Positions 48,894 through 60,149 of a DNA stretch of 64,000 bases are shown here, one piece after another. The notes beneath the pieces were generated by a model. That model saw nothing but the letters and a program-made list of their open reading frames with translations. It was not told the origin of the DNA and searched no databases. This stretch comes from Arthrobotrys musiformis (Eukaryota; Ascomycota; Orbiliomycetes; Orbiliales; Orbiliaceae): positions 124,001 through 188,000 of the forward strand of contig JAVHJL010000014.1 in assembly GCA_036971715.1 (NCBI GenBank), in the 5' to 3' direction. Each line of letters begins with the position of its first letter. The first letter of the stretch is position 1. A program made the position numbers and the translations under genes.

Positions 48894-49309
48894 TTTTTAT
48901 TAAAATGTATAGATTTTTATACTTTTTTATTATATGCTTTTTATATATAACATATAACACTTATAATTAAAACATTATTATATTTTGTTAATTATATTAT
49001 AATTATAATTATTAAATTTATTTTTTATTAAGTCTAATTATTATATAATTAAAAATATTTTTATTTTATATATTAAAAACTATTATTACTATAATATTTA
49101 TTAAATAAATATATTATTATATTAAATTATTATAATTTAATTCTTAAATTATGAGATAAAAAAAAAAGCCATTTATAAAGAATAAATTTATATATATGGT
49201 TTTAAAAACAATATTTAACTTGGTTATTATTTATTTAAAAAACAACAAGATATAATAAATTAATTACAAGATTAACTTTAAAAATTATAAATATTAAAAA
49301 TAGTTAAAG
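48894..49309. other. A+T-rich spacer upstream of rns
   Basis: This is almost pure A+T with no gene or hairpin of note. Any rns promoter should lie here, but no motif is identifiable. Confidence 0.5.
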
Positions 49310-50880
49310 GATACCTTCCGCCTAATCTAAGAGTATTTTCAGGTAATAATGTTAAATGATATTCAGAGCATATACTAATCAAACAATAAAGTGGCTCATT
49401 TATACATTTAAGTTTACCTTTTTTTAATTCAAAGAAATCATATATCACATCTATAATTTTTAGATTATTCTTTTTAATTAAATTTTGACAAAATGATTTT
49501 TAAAGATAATATAATCATTATATTTATATTATTTAAATTTCAAGATAAATAAATATTATTAGTTAGATTTTGGTCTTCAGAACCAGCGCCTAAAGGCGCA
49601 GTATAAATATTATTAAATGAAAAACATGCTTTACTCAGATATTCTATATTTGAATCTTTTTCACTAAAATAACAATTATGTTTATACATACTATTTCGGA
49701 AATTTAGATCTAAGTTGGCTAATCTAAATTTTATACGAATTATTTTACCTCTTGTTTTTGAGTTACCTTGATTAATGTCTATATCTAAGTTATTTTTAAG
49801 ATGATTTATAAATATATCTTTATCAGAAACTATAAATATAAAATTAGATAATAAGTTATATGATTTATCAAATTTAAAAATATTAGTTTTATTTTTATAT
49901 ATAAGATTAAAATCTTCTCAACTCATTAGATTTCTTTTAATTATACTTGCAATATTATTTAAATTGTTTTTATTATTTCAATATCTAAGATTTTTTTATT
50001 AAAGTAGTAATAACTTTATAATCATTAAATATTAACTCACCATAAGTAACTTGTTTTATTATTTGTAAAGGATTAGCACATACTTTATCATTTTTAAGGT
50101 CCTCATTATTTAAAGAAAGATTAGATAGGTATTTACCTAAAATATTATATTTTTGTATTATGTTACTATCTATTATGAAAAACAAATTATTAAATCTTAA
50201 ATCTCTTTCATAATTAGACATGGTAATTATTTGTTCAAATTTAGCTAATACATAAAAAAGTAATAATCTAGTATTATAACTTATATAATTATAAATTAGA
50301 ATATCCTTGTTACTTTTTTTAGAAAAGATTATCAGATGAAAGAAATCTCTATCATATTTATTTACCAGCCATATAGCTGGTTTTTAATGCATTTATTAAA
50401 TTAATATTAAATAAATAAGAGTTAACATTTCAACCATCTATGACTAAATTATGCTCAGTATTCTAATTAAATAATTTAACTTTATCAATATTTTTACTTA
50501 AACTTTCTATTAGTATCTTATTTTATAAATCAATATTTTTTGTTCCACATTATATTTTTTTTTATTATTTCTAGAAATTACTTATTACTTTGCTTATTTA
50601 TAGAATCTAAAATATAATTTATATCATCCTTATTACATATATCAAATATATATAAAAAGTTATCTATATTACCTGACTATAAATCTAAGAGCCTCTTTCT
50701 TTTAAAAAATTTATACAATAATAATTAAATTTATTATTCATTTTTTTAATTTTTTTATATTTATTTAAAATTCTTTATTATCAAATTTCATTTTTTTTTG
50801 TAATACAATACTAATTATTAAATATATGTAAAACAAACATGCTTATAATGATAAACTAGATAAATATTATAACATATACA
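49310..50880 (-). pseudogene. decayed unrecognised ORF
   Basis: On the minus strand a frame with Met at 50221 runs 78 codons to a stop near 49985. The sense continues in a shifted frame to about 49520 (SWEDFNLIYKNKTNIFKFD, then KIIRIKFRLANLDLNFRN). Upstream fragments (YIFDICNKDDINYILDS near 50640) suggest a longer original protein. The Asn/Ile/Lys-rich style is that of plasmid or intron proteins. I cannot assign a family. A small GC hairpin (GCGCC/GGCGC) at 49585-49600 interrupts it. Confidence 0.45.
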
Positions 50881-51103
50881 GCTTTTAGATTAATATTAAA
50901 TAAGATTCAATAACAATTGTCATTCTTATTTTATACTCTAAGTATTTATATAGTAATCAACACCATAGCCGTTGATTAATTAAATTTTATTATACCTAGC
51001 TAAATAAAAGGTAAAATAAATAAGATTGTAAATACAACGAGGGTATAATAGTATTAATAAAGTTAATATATTTTTAATATTAGATATCTTTATTAAAATA
51101 AAA

Positions 51104-51271
51104 TTACTTGTCATACCCTATACCCTTTATTTTTAAATTAATCTCAAACCTAATTAATTCATCATATTCATTATATACCATTCTCACTTCAACTCGATAA
51201 ATAGTATCTGTTTCATAATCGTACATATTTTTAATAAAATATATTATTGTTACTATATTTTTATTATTCAT
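51104..51271 (-). CDS. small ORF (55 codons) after atp9 3' copy C
   Basis: ATG at 51271 lies 14 bases after the displaced atp9 stop. The protein is charged (YDYETDTIYRVEVRMVYNEY...). A diverged copy follows the other displaced atp9 end at 53183-53326. Many differences between copies preserve the pattern YDYE.DT.YRVEV...NEY.ELIR.E, which suggests it was coding. The function is unknown. Confidence 0.45.
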   Translation of the reverse strand: MNNKNIVTIIYFIKNMYDYETDTIYRVEVRMVYNEYDELIRFEINLKIKGIGYDK

Positions 51272-51284
51272 ATTAATAAATTTA

Positions 51285-51961
51285 TTAAGCCACGTATAGT
51301 AATAAGAATGCCCGTTAATTTTAGGATTATAAATTTTTATATTTTAAGTTTAGATTACTTAATTTCCTTCAAACGCCGGTTTTCCAATAACTAGAGTAAT
51401 ATTTTACCTTTGGCTACACAAAAGAAAACCATTTACTCGTTGCTCTTTTACACTTTTTCAATTAGTTATTTAGATCCGCGATAGTCTATTTTTTTTATTC
51501 AATACATTACTTTACCCTGATAATTAATCCGACCATTTATTATTTTATATAATTTATTTAGTTGTAATGTCTTTATGATGTCTCACGAAATTTGATTTTT
51601 ATTGATAACATATTTTTACTTTATCATTAATGCGCTTATTTAAATTTATTAAATTCAGTTTTACTGATATATGACTATATCTTAAGCTCATCATAATATG
51701 ATAAACCAACTCACATTTAGTCTATAAACAGCATACCTTTAGGTACTTGGCTGCAAATTATCCATTTTAATTATTTCAAGAGCTATTACCTTATAACGAG
51801 TAATTACCTGTTCCATATAAATGTTATCATTTATATTTGGTATCTTGATTTTTAGGATATCCCCGCAATTTGAGAGTTTTGCTTACGACATTAAGTCGTG
51901 AACTAGTAATAGGTTCACTACTACTTTTATTGTCCGCATTAAATAACAATCCAATAGCTTC
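51285..51961 (-). pseudogene. atp9: displaced atp9 3' end, copy C, with two group I introns
   Basis: Three exon pieces, 51945-51961 (GAAGCTATTGGATTGTT), 51623-51634 and 51285-51312, join as EAIGLF-ALMM-AFLLLYVA-stop, a full normal end of ATP synthase subunit 9. The introns (51635-51944 and 51313-51622) each have T before and G at the end. The first is a diverged copy of the intron at 54306-54628. The start of the gene is not beside it; a broken LAGLIDADG gene lies directly upstream. It could only be used by long-range splicing. Confidence 0.8.
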
Positions 51962-51984
51962 AGTAATATACAAAAAAAAATTAA

Positions 51985-52970
51985 TTAACTTTTTATTTTA
52001 TACATCATAATTGGACACATATGGTTTTCTACTATAGATACTAATTTATTCATAGATTTTTTATGTATATAAATTCTATATTGTGATTCTCTTTTTTTTT
52101 GAAGAGAGCAATTCAGTCCATAACGAATAATTAATACATTCATTAATCGAATTGTATTTAATAATGTATAAGAATCAGTGCAAATATCTAAACCATAAGG
52201 CTTTGCAGTACCATCACCCATTATTAGTTAGTAAGAGCTACAGGAGTTAACAAATCATAAATATTTTCTGGAACTATTTTTTTTTCATTAGAATAAAACA
52301 ATGAATAAAGTTCAGAAAAGCATGGAAGAGCTCTAGTGAAAATTTATAAACCATAGGATTTAACCCCTAATCTGATACTAGAGATTGATTTAGGATAACT
52401 TGTACAGTAATGAGATAATATATTAAATACAAAAAACAAATATTTATTTTTTTTTTACATTGTTTAAAAAAAAATTTATAATTTATACTTCTGTTTGAGA
52501 GAGATAACCTACCATCTGATAAAATTAACCCGACAATTACATCATATTGAAAATTAGGAAGTTTTATCATATCTATTTCTTGTTTAGACATTATACCTGC
52601 GCCTACAGAAGATGGAAGATTAATTCCTCAAATAGTTAAATCTAAATAATTAGACAAATTAGGGTTTTCAAAAATATAAAATTTTCCTTTATCTGTTTCA
52701 GTTAAAATACCCTTGTTAATAACACGTCTAATATGTTGTAATTTTTTATTTTTATTTAAATCTGAATCAGACAAATGAGCCACTTTTTTAGGTGTTAATT
52801 CTTTAGCTATTTGAGCTACATTGTCAAATACATAAGCTAAACTCTGTTTATATGAATGGTAAACAAATAATTTTCCTTTTTCTAATTTATTAATATCTAT
52901 AAAAGGAAATTTTTCATTTATTGATTTTTTGCTGTAATTACGTTTAATTATTTTTCAACTTTAAAGAAAG
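51985..52970 (-). pseudogene. frameshifted LAGLIDADG endonuclease in the atp9 3' region
   Basis: An N-terminal part (KGKLFVYHSYKQSLAYVFD, then KKLQHIRRVINKGILTE) leads into LTIWGINLPSSVG and the first motif VGLILSDG near 52535. The second half reads MGDGTAKPYGLDICTDSYTL near 52190 and ends at 51985. At least two frame breaks lie between about 52370 and 52220. This class is common in cob and cox1 group I introns. Confidence 0.8.
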
Positions 52971-53182
52971 GAATAAATAAAATATCACAGAAAATATCTA
53001 AATCACTATTAAAATTAAGTGCCAAATAATGTAATAAGAATGTACGTTAATTTATATAAATTTTATAAAATTTAAATTCTTAACTATACAAAAAAAAGTA
53101 TTGACCCTCCGCCCACCTCATATTATTATTATTTTAAATTAAATATTAATAATACTACTTGTCATACCCTATCCCTTTATTT

Positions 53183-53326
53183 TTAAATTAATATCATTTC
53201 AACCCTAATTAGTTCTCCATATTCATTGAAAAACAAAGACACTTCAACTCGATAATGAGTATCTATTTCATAATCGTATAAAATATCTATATAATGTAAT
53301 ATCATAACTGTATTTTTATTATTCAT
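53183..53326 (-). pseudogene. small ORF (47 codons) after atp9 3' copy B
   Basis: This is the copy of the 51104-51271 ORF, with the same start MNNKN and the shared YDYE, YRVEV and NEY blocks. A shift near the end truncates it. Together with the atp9 end it forms a direct repeat of about 215 bases (53154-53370 versus 51100-51311). Confidence 0.45.
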
Positions 53327-53339
53327 ATTAATTAATTTA

Positions 53340-53379
53340 TTAAGCCACGTATAGTAATAAGAATGCCATCATTAAAGCG
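53340..53379 (-). pseudogene. atp9: displaced atp9 last exon, copy B
   Basis: The piece reads C GCT TTA ATG ATG GCA ... GTG GCT TAA: ALMMAFLLLYVA and stop, the usual ATP9 end. It is preceded by G, as a group I 3' splice site requires. It lies downstream of the GIY-YIG remnant that follows the proximal exon 5. If the exon 4 intron spliced to this site instead of 54305, a normal C-terminus would result. Confidence 0.8.
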
Positions 53380-53464
53380 CTTTATATTTATTTTTAATAA
53401 TATTTTAATATACAATCCGTTCCTAACTATATAAATTTATATTTATTTATGATATATTTAAATT

Positions 53465-54190
53465 TTATTTTTTTATTAATTCTACTAAATATTCATTTTT
53501 TATTACAAATGAATCTTTAGTTTTAAATTTATCAGATAATAAACGACGCGATACGCCTAAAGCTTGCGCAGCTTTCACCCTTGTTTCATAAACTGATACT
53601 TTATTATCTTTTAAATCAGTAACCTTAACAGATGTACTTATAGATTTTTTCATAAATTCCTTTGTTTCTTCTGAATGTTTTTTACCAAAAAAAGCATTAT
53701 CAACCCCTAATCGTGATTTACTCATAGATTTTTTACAGATTCGCTATGTTTTCTACCTACAGCTGCAGAATGCATTTTTTCTAAGCTTTCTGCTGTATGA
53801 ATATAACCTTTAAAATTTCCTGCAGAAGGATTAAGATTATACTCTTAAGTAAATCTATTCATTTTTGTTCACAATAAGATTTTTAGAATCGGTATATTCT
53901 AAAATTAGTGTAAATTCGTTCAAGCCATATTTAACAATAGCTCTTACGATATATAAACGAATTCGTGTTGATAAAAATTAATCTTGATAATAATCACTAA
54001 GTCTTACATACAAAGGATCCCCACTACCTATGTAAAATTTACCATTGGTATTATTTATCCATGCATATACTCCTGTTTGATTTTTTTTTTATTATCTTTA
54101 TAAATTAAATCACGATTATTTAAAGTATCACTATAAACTTTTATAGCATATTTAAATATAGAATTACAAGAAATATCTGAATAATTTCTC
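53465..54190 (-). pseudogene. degenerate GIY-YIG endonuclease in the atp9 3' region
   Basis: The minus strand reads GVYAWINNTNGKFYIGSGDP near 54050, IRLYIVRAIVKYGLNEFTL near 53930, and a NUMOD3-type end (GKKHSEETKEFMKK, 53465-53725). Stops separate them. It immediately follows the alternative atp9 C-terminus. Confidence 0.78.
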
Positions 54191-54196
54191 GTACAA

Positions 54197-56335
54197 TTAA
54201 TAAAAAGTCCTCAACTTAATTAAAAACATATTAGATAAATAAATATAAATAATATCTAGATTAGTATTTAATCACATAAGCAATAATAATGCCATCATTA
54301 ATGCGCATCGCTATAACTTAAAATATTTATTTATATCAATTTTCACTGATAATTGGCTATATCTTAAGCCCATCGCAGCGCGATAGACCAACTCTTATTT
54401 AGTCAATGAACAGCATACCCCTTTAGGTACTTGGCTGCAGATTGTCCATTATTATTTCAAAAGTTATTATCTTACAACGAGTCATTACCTGTTCCAAATA
54501 AATGTTACTATTTATATTTGATACTTTGAATTTTAGGATATTCCTGCAATTTAAGAGTTTTGCTCTCGACATTAAGTCGTGAACTAGTAATAGGTTCGCT
54601 ACTACTTTTATTGTCCGCATTAATTAAGAACAATCCAGTAGCTTCCATAGCATTCAGATTTACCGTAACAAAATTTAATTATTTAAACTATTAAATTTTA
54701 TTAAGAAGGATTCTGATTTAAAAAATTTTTTCAAAAATTATTAGAGTACACTTTAAATATATTATGTTTACATATACATCGCTACGCGAATTTTTTTACT
54801 TTTAATATATTAATCTCCATCTACTCGTTGTTCTTTTCCAATAAACATTTATTAGTTTAGATCCGCGATAATCCATTTTTATTTATTTCATAAACTATGT
54901 TATAACCTTACCGTTTTATAAACGCCGCATTAAATTTTTAATTTAATGTTTGATAATAATTTCTTTAGGAGGTTTCCGGAGTTTGGAGATTTTTAGCCGC
55001 AAATACAATTCCTATCTTGTAAAGCAGCAAAAGCGAATCCTAAGATAGCATACGCAAATAATTGTGCTCTTACGAAAATCTCAATATATTAATAATCTTT
55101 ATTTATAAAATATATCTTGAATATCTTTAAATCAGGTTTACTAATATTAGATTATCTTTAACCTGATGCCTATTTATAGGTGACTAGAGTACATCTTAAA
55201 CTATTAAATTATAGTATTTACAATATAAAATTTAATAAGTTTATAACCGTTTACTCGTTGCTCTTTTACAATTTTTCACCGTACATGGTGATTTAAATTG
55301 ATTTAGATCCGCGATTACCTATTTATCTCGTAAAATATTACTGTACCCAATTTATTAAATTAGCCATTAAACCTTTTCAAATTTAATTTAGTTTTATGAA
55401 TTATTAAGGATTCCCCGGAATTTGATTATATTTGCCTAATAAAATTTATTATTTAGCTAGGGTTTCTGGCTACACCTAATATAAGAGCTCCGAAAACCAC
55501 ACCAATACCAACTCCCGCACCAATGTAGAGTAAGAAAGCCGGTACCCTTGGTGTTAGGCATACGACCCCTCCTCCCCAAACTGTACGTGATAGTTTCCCA
55601 TCATACAGCTTTCCAGATGAATTTGACAATCCATTTTGAATAAGATTATTGATTGCGAAAAGACTTGGGCCCACATTACTTTTACGTTTAATCTCATCCG
55701 AGATTGTGTGCTTATCTCGATTCTTATCCATCCTGGACTACTTCCCCTTCCTTCAGCATTACCTGAAGAGTATTGGTGTATCAAACATGATTCCCTCACG
55801 GTACTTTTGTAAATGTTGATGTCAGCGGGATACTACTAGTCCTCCGTCACCTTATGAATTGCTCCACTTAGGCGATCCCGAGTTCCCATAAATTATTGTT
55901 TTCGCGTGATCTTTTAGGTACCCTACTCTCAACCTTGATTGTATTTCTTATACAACGTCTAACTATGATTCATTTATGCAGACGGTTTAATTTTCTGCAC
56001 TTATAGTTAACAGCCTATTAACTTTCCAAGCGTAGCCCACATCTATAGGCGACTGATTGATAGGATTCGGATAGTATAATTCTTACCATGAGATCAAATG
56101 ACTCGGAATTAGAAATGATGAAAGTTACATTTTTTTATTCCTGTTCTAAGGATGCTAAGTTCAGCCAAAGGTTTCCCTTTCGGAATTTTTAGTTCCAGAC
56201 CTAACCTTAGTGTCACAACCGTTTATGAATCTACGGTTAGGATCGCGCATTGATCCCTCGATAATTTATAGTGAAACGGCGCACTAAACCTGTTGTAGCT
56301 AAACCTGTTCCTATAATTTTACTTGCTTGTATCAT
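54197..56335 (-). CDS. atp9: ATP synthase subunit 9 (c), five exons
   Basis: This is the proteolipid of the mitochondrial ATP synthase rotor ring. Exons: 56285-56335 (MIQASKIIGTGLATTGL), 55459-55524 (IGAGVGIGVVFGALILGV...), about 55025-55072 (VRAQLFAYAILGFAFA), 54629-54645 (17 nt, EATGLF) and 54197-54305 (ALMMALLLLM plus about 25 extra residues). The first intron is group II, the other three group I. The exon 2/3 junction is uncertain by a few bases (a Ser codon is expected). The proton-binding Glu lies in the 17-nt exon 4. The last exon ends unlike the family, and two normal ends lie further downstream, so the true mature end is unclear. Confidence 0.85.
54306..54628 (-). mobile_element. atp9 intron 4, group I, short
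   Basis: The core reads AAATTGCAGGAATATCC, AATCTGCAGCCAAG, GTTCATTGACTAAATAAGAG and TTAAGATATAGCC, a IC-type set. Exon TTGTT precedes it and ATG|CGCATTA ends it. It is duplicated at 51635-51944. Confidence 0.85.
54646..55024 (-). mobile_element. atp9 intron 3, group I
   Basis: The intron lies between GCTTTTGCT and GAAGCTACT and ends in G. It shares the GGATCTAAAC, AGAACAACGAGTA and CTCCGGAAACCTCC type elements with 55076-55458, 51313-51622 and 19830-20010. Confidence 0.75.
55076..55458 (-). mobile_element. atp9 intron 2, group I
   Basis: The intron starts after AACCCT and ends near the GTA AGA GCA codons of exon 3; the exact 3' site is unresolved. CAAATTCCGGGGAATCC and ATCGCGGATCTAAATC are the shared core elements. 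Confidence 0.7.
55525..56284 (-). mobile_element. atp9 group II intron, no ORF
   Basis: The intron starts GTGCG (56284) and ends CTAC (55525), splitting TTA|ATT exactly between two codons. Domain V is at 55578-55612 (AAGCTGTATGATGG, loop, CACGTACAGTTT), very close to that of the cox1 intron. It has no reading frame, so it would need a maturase from elsewhere, perhaps that of cox1. Confidence 0.9.
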
Positions 56336-59248
56336 TTATTTTTTTTATTTACTAAAACTGTACATAATATTGCTATAATTTTATTTTATTAATCTTATTC
56401 ACTTATGGTATTTAATTAATAAAAAATAATTTATAAATATACCACACTTTTATATATTTTTTTTATATTTAATATAAATTACCTTTAAAAAAAAATTTTT
56501 TTCAATAATGCAAATTTTTATTATAATCAAAGTTAATTAAAAACAAAAAATTAGCTATTTTCATAATATATGAAATTTTCATTTTTTCAGAACAATTTGA
56601 TAGATGCTTAAATATATACTTATCTATATTGAAATATTGTACCACTTGATAAATAGCAGCACTTAGATGTATTTTAACTATTTTCTTTTTAAATATCGTT
56701 ATAGTTTTAAATAAAACAAAATTTAATATTTGATCGTGTTATAAAACTAGGATTATAAGCTACTTAAGTTTTATATATTTGTAATATTAGAATAGCTTGA
56801 TTTATTACTATATATTTTGAATAAATATTTGGTAACTTAACCTCCCCCCCCCTATATTTGGTTATTAATTTTATTCAATAACTTTTTATAATATTAAACA
56901 GGAACATTAGGAGTTAGATAAACCTTATGTACTAATTATCCAGAGCTAAGATACACTTAATATAATAAGATTGATAGGCATAAATAATAAACTAAATGTT
57001 ATATCAAGATATATTATTTTAAAATAATACCTATTTTAGTATTATATTATATGAAGTGACAAATACTAATTTATTTTTTTTAGATCATAGTGGTAATTTT
57101 ATACTGATAAACAATTTTCAAAAATACATACATATTAGCATTACAAGATTGATAAGCTTTTGGACGGAAAGTTCCCACCTTACCGAGAATAATTAAGGAT
57201 TATATGATAACTAGATGCGGTAGATAATACTCTTTACTAAAAGTGTATAAACTTATTACCTATTGTCTAACACTCAGCTTTCTGGCTTATTTACATTTAG
57301 ATCAGCGCCGTTTTGCGGCGCCGGTGATTTTTAAATTTACTTTTATTAATTTATTTTTATTTATACTTAAATTTTCTAAGCTAACTTCATAAAGGCCTAC
57401 ACCAAATATATAGTAAAATATATTTTATTAGTTATGTGAGTACCAATAGCCAAAGGTAAATGTCCTACATTAAAAGTTTAACATAGAAATAGGCCAGTCA
57501 TCGCATAGCGATGATACATAAATTATTTTATGTCACTATGAATAAACCTTTGTAAATATATAAAGCGGATTCCTAATCGAATACAAGTTAAAAACTTTAT
57601 TAACTCAAATTAAACTTTTCAAGGTTTAATTAATACAGATGTTTTTTGCTATTATTAAGCTTATATTCTCAGCTGCGAAGCAGCTGGTATATTTTTAAAT
57701 ACTTATTTTTGGTATAAAATCACGTGCGAAGCGCGTGGTCATAACTACCTTATTGAAATAAGGCAACAAGTATTTAAATAATGGAGACAAAGTCTAACGA
57801 GTTTTACCTGAAGAAAATTTTTCATAACGTTATTTAAGGTGACCCTTTGATAAAGGTCACATAAAGAATTTATCCGCTTCCTTCGCCATTTAGACCTGAG
57901 GCGCGCTACGCGCGCCTATGGTCAGCCGCCGAAGGCGGCCTTAATTTATCAAACTTTTCATATATTATATTCAAATTTAAATTATGAATTTCTAATTTTA
58001 ATAAATATATCTTATTTTAAATATATTCTAATTTTTATATATGTTTGATAAATTTGTAGATTGTATATATTAGATTATAAAGTTATTAAATGAATATTTT
58101 TTTTGATTGTTATTTATAAAGAATAAAAGTTTAGTCTTTCATAAATAATTATTTTTTTATCAATTAATTCTATAAACTTCGTAAACCTGTTATATAAGCT
58201 GTCATATTCGTAGATAATTTGGACATAAAAGTATTTTTGCTCCATTTTTATTACTATTTTTTTTATAAATTTTAAAGTCAGTGATTGAAATTTTTTAATT
58301 TGCAAATAATAAGAATAAGGTCAATTAATTAATAATAGAGATTAGAAACAACAAAACTAAATAATGATAATTAGTTACCCCACACACACATCCTATAAAT
58401 TAAATACAGCTAAAACAGAATTTTACGTTAAATTATTTGCAGCACTACCCATTAAATGCCCACCCGCTTAACGGGTGGGCATAAATCATTTCTTATTTTT
58501 ATTAAATACCTAGTAATAAATTTAAATTTATTTACTATAATTATTATATTCATTTCAAAATGTGCGAATCCAGGTGCATTATCACGTTTAATCTCATATG
58601 ATATGTTATAAGTTTATTTAAGGTATTAGCCGGGCGGCTACGCGGACGCCTTGTAAGGTTAAACATGCTCTATAACATGATTTCAATATTTTCTACAAAG
58701 ATATCATTATATGAAAACCATATTAATTAATTGTTCATTCGTAATATAATACTGATTATCAGTATCTAACATATTCCTAAACATATTTATAGCTTTAATT
58801 TATTTAATTGTATAACCTCTATTGTAAAGCTAAATTACCTAATTAAATGAATTTAATATTTCGGCGTTGGAATTTGATGAGAACGCTTTATATCCTACTA
58901 TTTATACTATAGGAATTGCTGCATATATTAGATACTAAATTTTTTACAATATTTACACCCTGAAAATACAAAATATTTATTTTTTGATATGATCTCCATA
59001 AAAACACCTCTATAATTAAATTAATAATTTAACCATATTTTATAGCAAATTTTAAACTATACAATTATTCAGAATTATTATAATTTATAATTTTATTTTT
59101 ATTTATATAGCCTAAACCTTTAAATTATAAAGTTATTTTTAAAACCCTAAAAAAAATTTTTTTAATGCACGCGCGTTAATTTATTATGCGTATTATTAAG
59201 CTCCTACTCTACGTCCCTATGTTAATTTTATATTTTTTTTATTAATTA
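56336..59248. other. long A+T-rich spacer with GC hairpins
   Basis: No gene is supported in 2.9 kb. GC hairpins lie at 57305-57324 (GGCGCC type), 57497-57512 (CATCGC/GCGATG), 57671-57686 (CAGCTGC/GCAGCTG), 57721-57740, 57893-57938 (double), 58448-58472 (TGCCCACCCG/CGGGTGGGCA) and 58629-58650. A G run (C on plus) lies at 56844-56852. 56880-57300 is less A+T rich but I cannot assign it. Confidence 0.4.
57893..57938. repeat. GC double hairpin
   Basis: Hairpin 1 is AGGCGCGC/GCGCGCCT, with GACC/GGTC at its base. Hairpin 2 is GCCGCC/GGCGGC. It has the two-hairpin layout of the family without the exact CATCGCGC spacer. Confidence 0.6.
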
Positions 59249-59310
59249 GTTATCAAGATGTCTAGATATTTCAATATTAACTATTTTGCTCTACCGTTGA
59301 GTCATGTGAC
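59249..59310 (-). pseudogene. tRNA-Asn pseudogene
   Basis: The sequence matches tRNA-Asn (5431-5500) in the D arm (ACTCAACGGTAGAGCA) and anticodon region (AGTTAATATT). The acceptor pairing is lost and the T arm lacks TTCGA. Flanking sequence also resembles that next to the true gene, so it is a partial duplication. Confidence 0.7.
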
Positions 59311-59502
59311 TTTTATTCGCGTTCTGTAATGCGGAATAGCGATGTTGCATCAGTTTAACAACCCAATAATTATTTATTAATATATTATATATTTAATTTA
59401 TTAAAAAAAATTTAACCAATAAATTAGCGAAGCTGCCTCAGTTTTACCATTATATCACAAGCGCGCTTCGATGTTTTAAAACTCATAGCTTTTAGTTTAT
59501 AT

Positions 59503-59584
59503 TAGGAAGCAAAGGAATCGAACCTTTTCTAGCTTATAGCTATTGAGTTTACAGCTCAACCCGCGGCCATTACGGATGCTTCCT
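59503..59584 (-). tRNA. trnY: tRNA-Tyr (GTA)
   Basis: This class II tRNA has acceptor AGGAAGC/GCTTCCT, stem TTGAG/CTCAA closing CTGTAAA, and variable arm TAGC/GCTA. Confidence 0.92.
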
Positions 59585-59971
59585 TATAGCAATTTTATTA
59601 AAAATATATTGAAAACTATAAAAAACCTTACTTTATTACTTATAAAATTAAATACTTCAATTTTTTTTATACCCCTTGGCCTTGCTACAGTATGAAATCG
59701 CAAAAGCTAAAAAACATTAAATTATTAATTAGATATTTAAAATCCATTACTTAATGGTAAACAAATATTAGAAATAATTATATTTAATTATTTAACCTTT
59801 TTATTAACAAAGGTAATACCTATTTAAATTTTATTGTTTTATTAAATTATTTTATTATATATTATCAACCGAAAAATATTTTATTAATAAAATTTTAAAT
59901 TACCTTTAATTTACTAGAAGGCAATACTTATTTTAAATATAATAATCTAAATTAAAAAATTTATTGTATTT

Positions 59972-60043
59972 AGCCGGGAGAGAAACTCGAATTCTCATTA
60001 TTAATGTATGAAATTAATGTTCTAACCTTTGAACTATCCAGGC
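59972..60043 (-). tRNA. trnM: tRNA-Met or Ile2 (CAT), copy 3
   Basis: The stem TTAAT/ATTAA closes TTCATAC; the acceptor is GCCTGGA/TCCCGGC with one mismatch. It is the third CAT tRNA in the window. Confidence 0.83.
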
Positions 60044-60075
60044 AAAAGTTATATATTTAAAAAAAATTTTTTATG

Positions 60076-60149
60076 GGAGGATACCCTGATTTGAACAGGG
60101 AACATACTATGCCACATACAGTCGTTCTACCTATTGAACTATATCCTCC
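60076..60149 (-). tRNA. trnH: tRNA-His (GTG)
   Basis: The acceptor is GAGGATA/TATCCTC with an extra 5' G and C at the discriminator, both His traits. The loop is ATGTGGC. Confidence 0.9.

Noticed and set aside
55554..55799. 81-codon minus-strand ORF over group II domain V
   Set aside because: It is coded by a conserved RNA structure of the atp9 intron; the apparent protein is a by-product.
57150..57190. RNase P-like GGACGGAAAGTTCC on the plus strand
   Set aside because: It is a short local hairpin only; the partner conserved region of RNase P RNA was not found and the strand is wrong for host RNAs.
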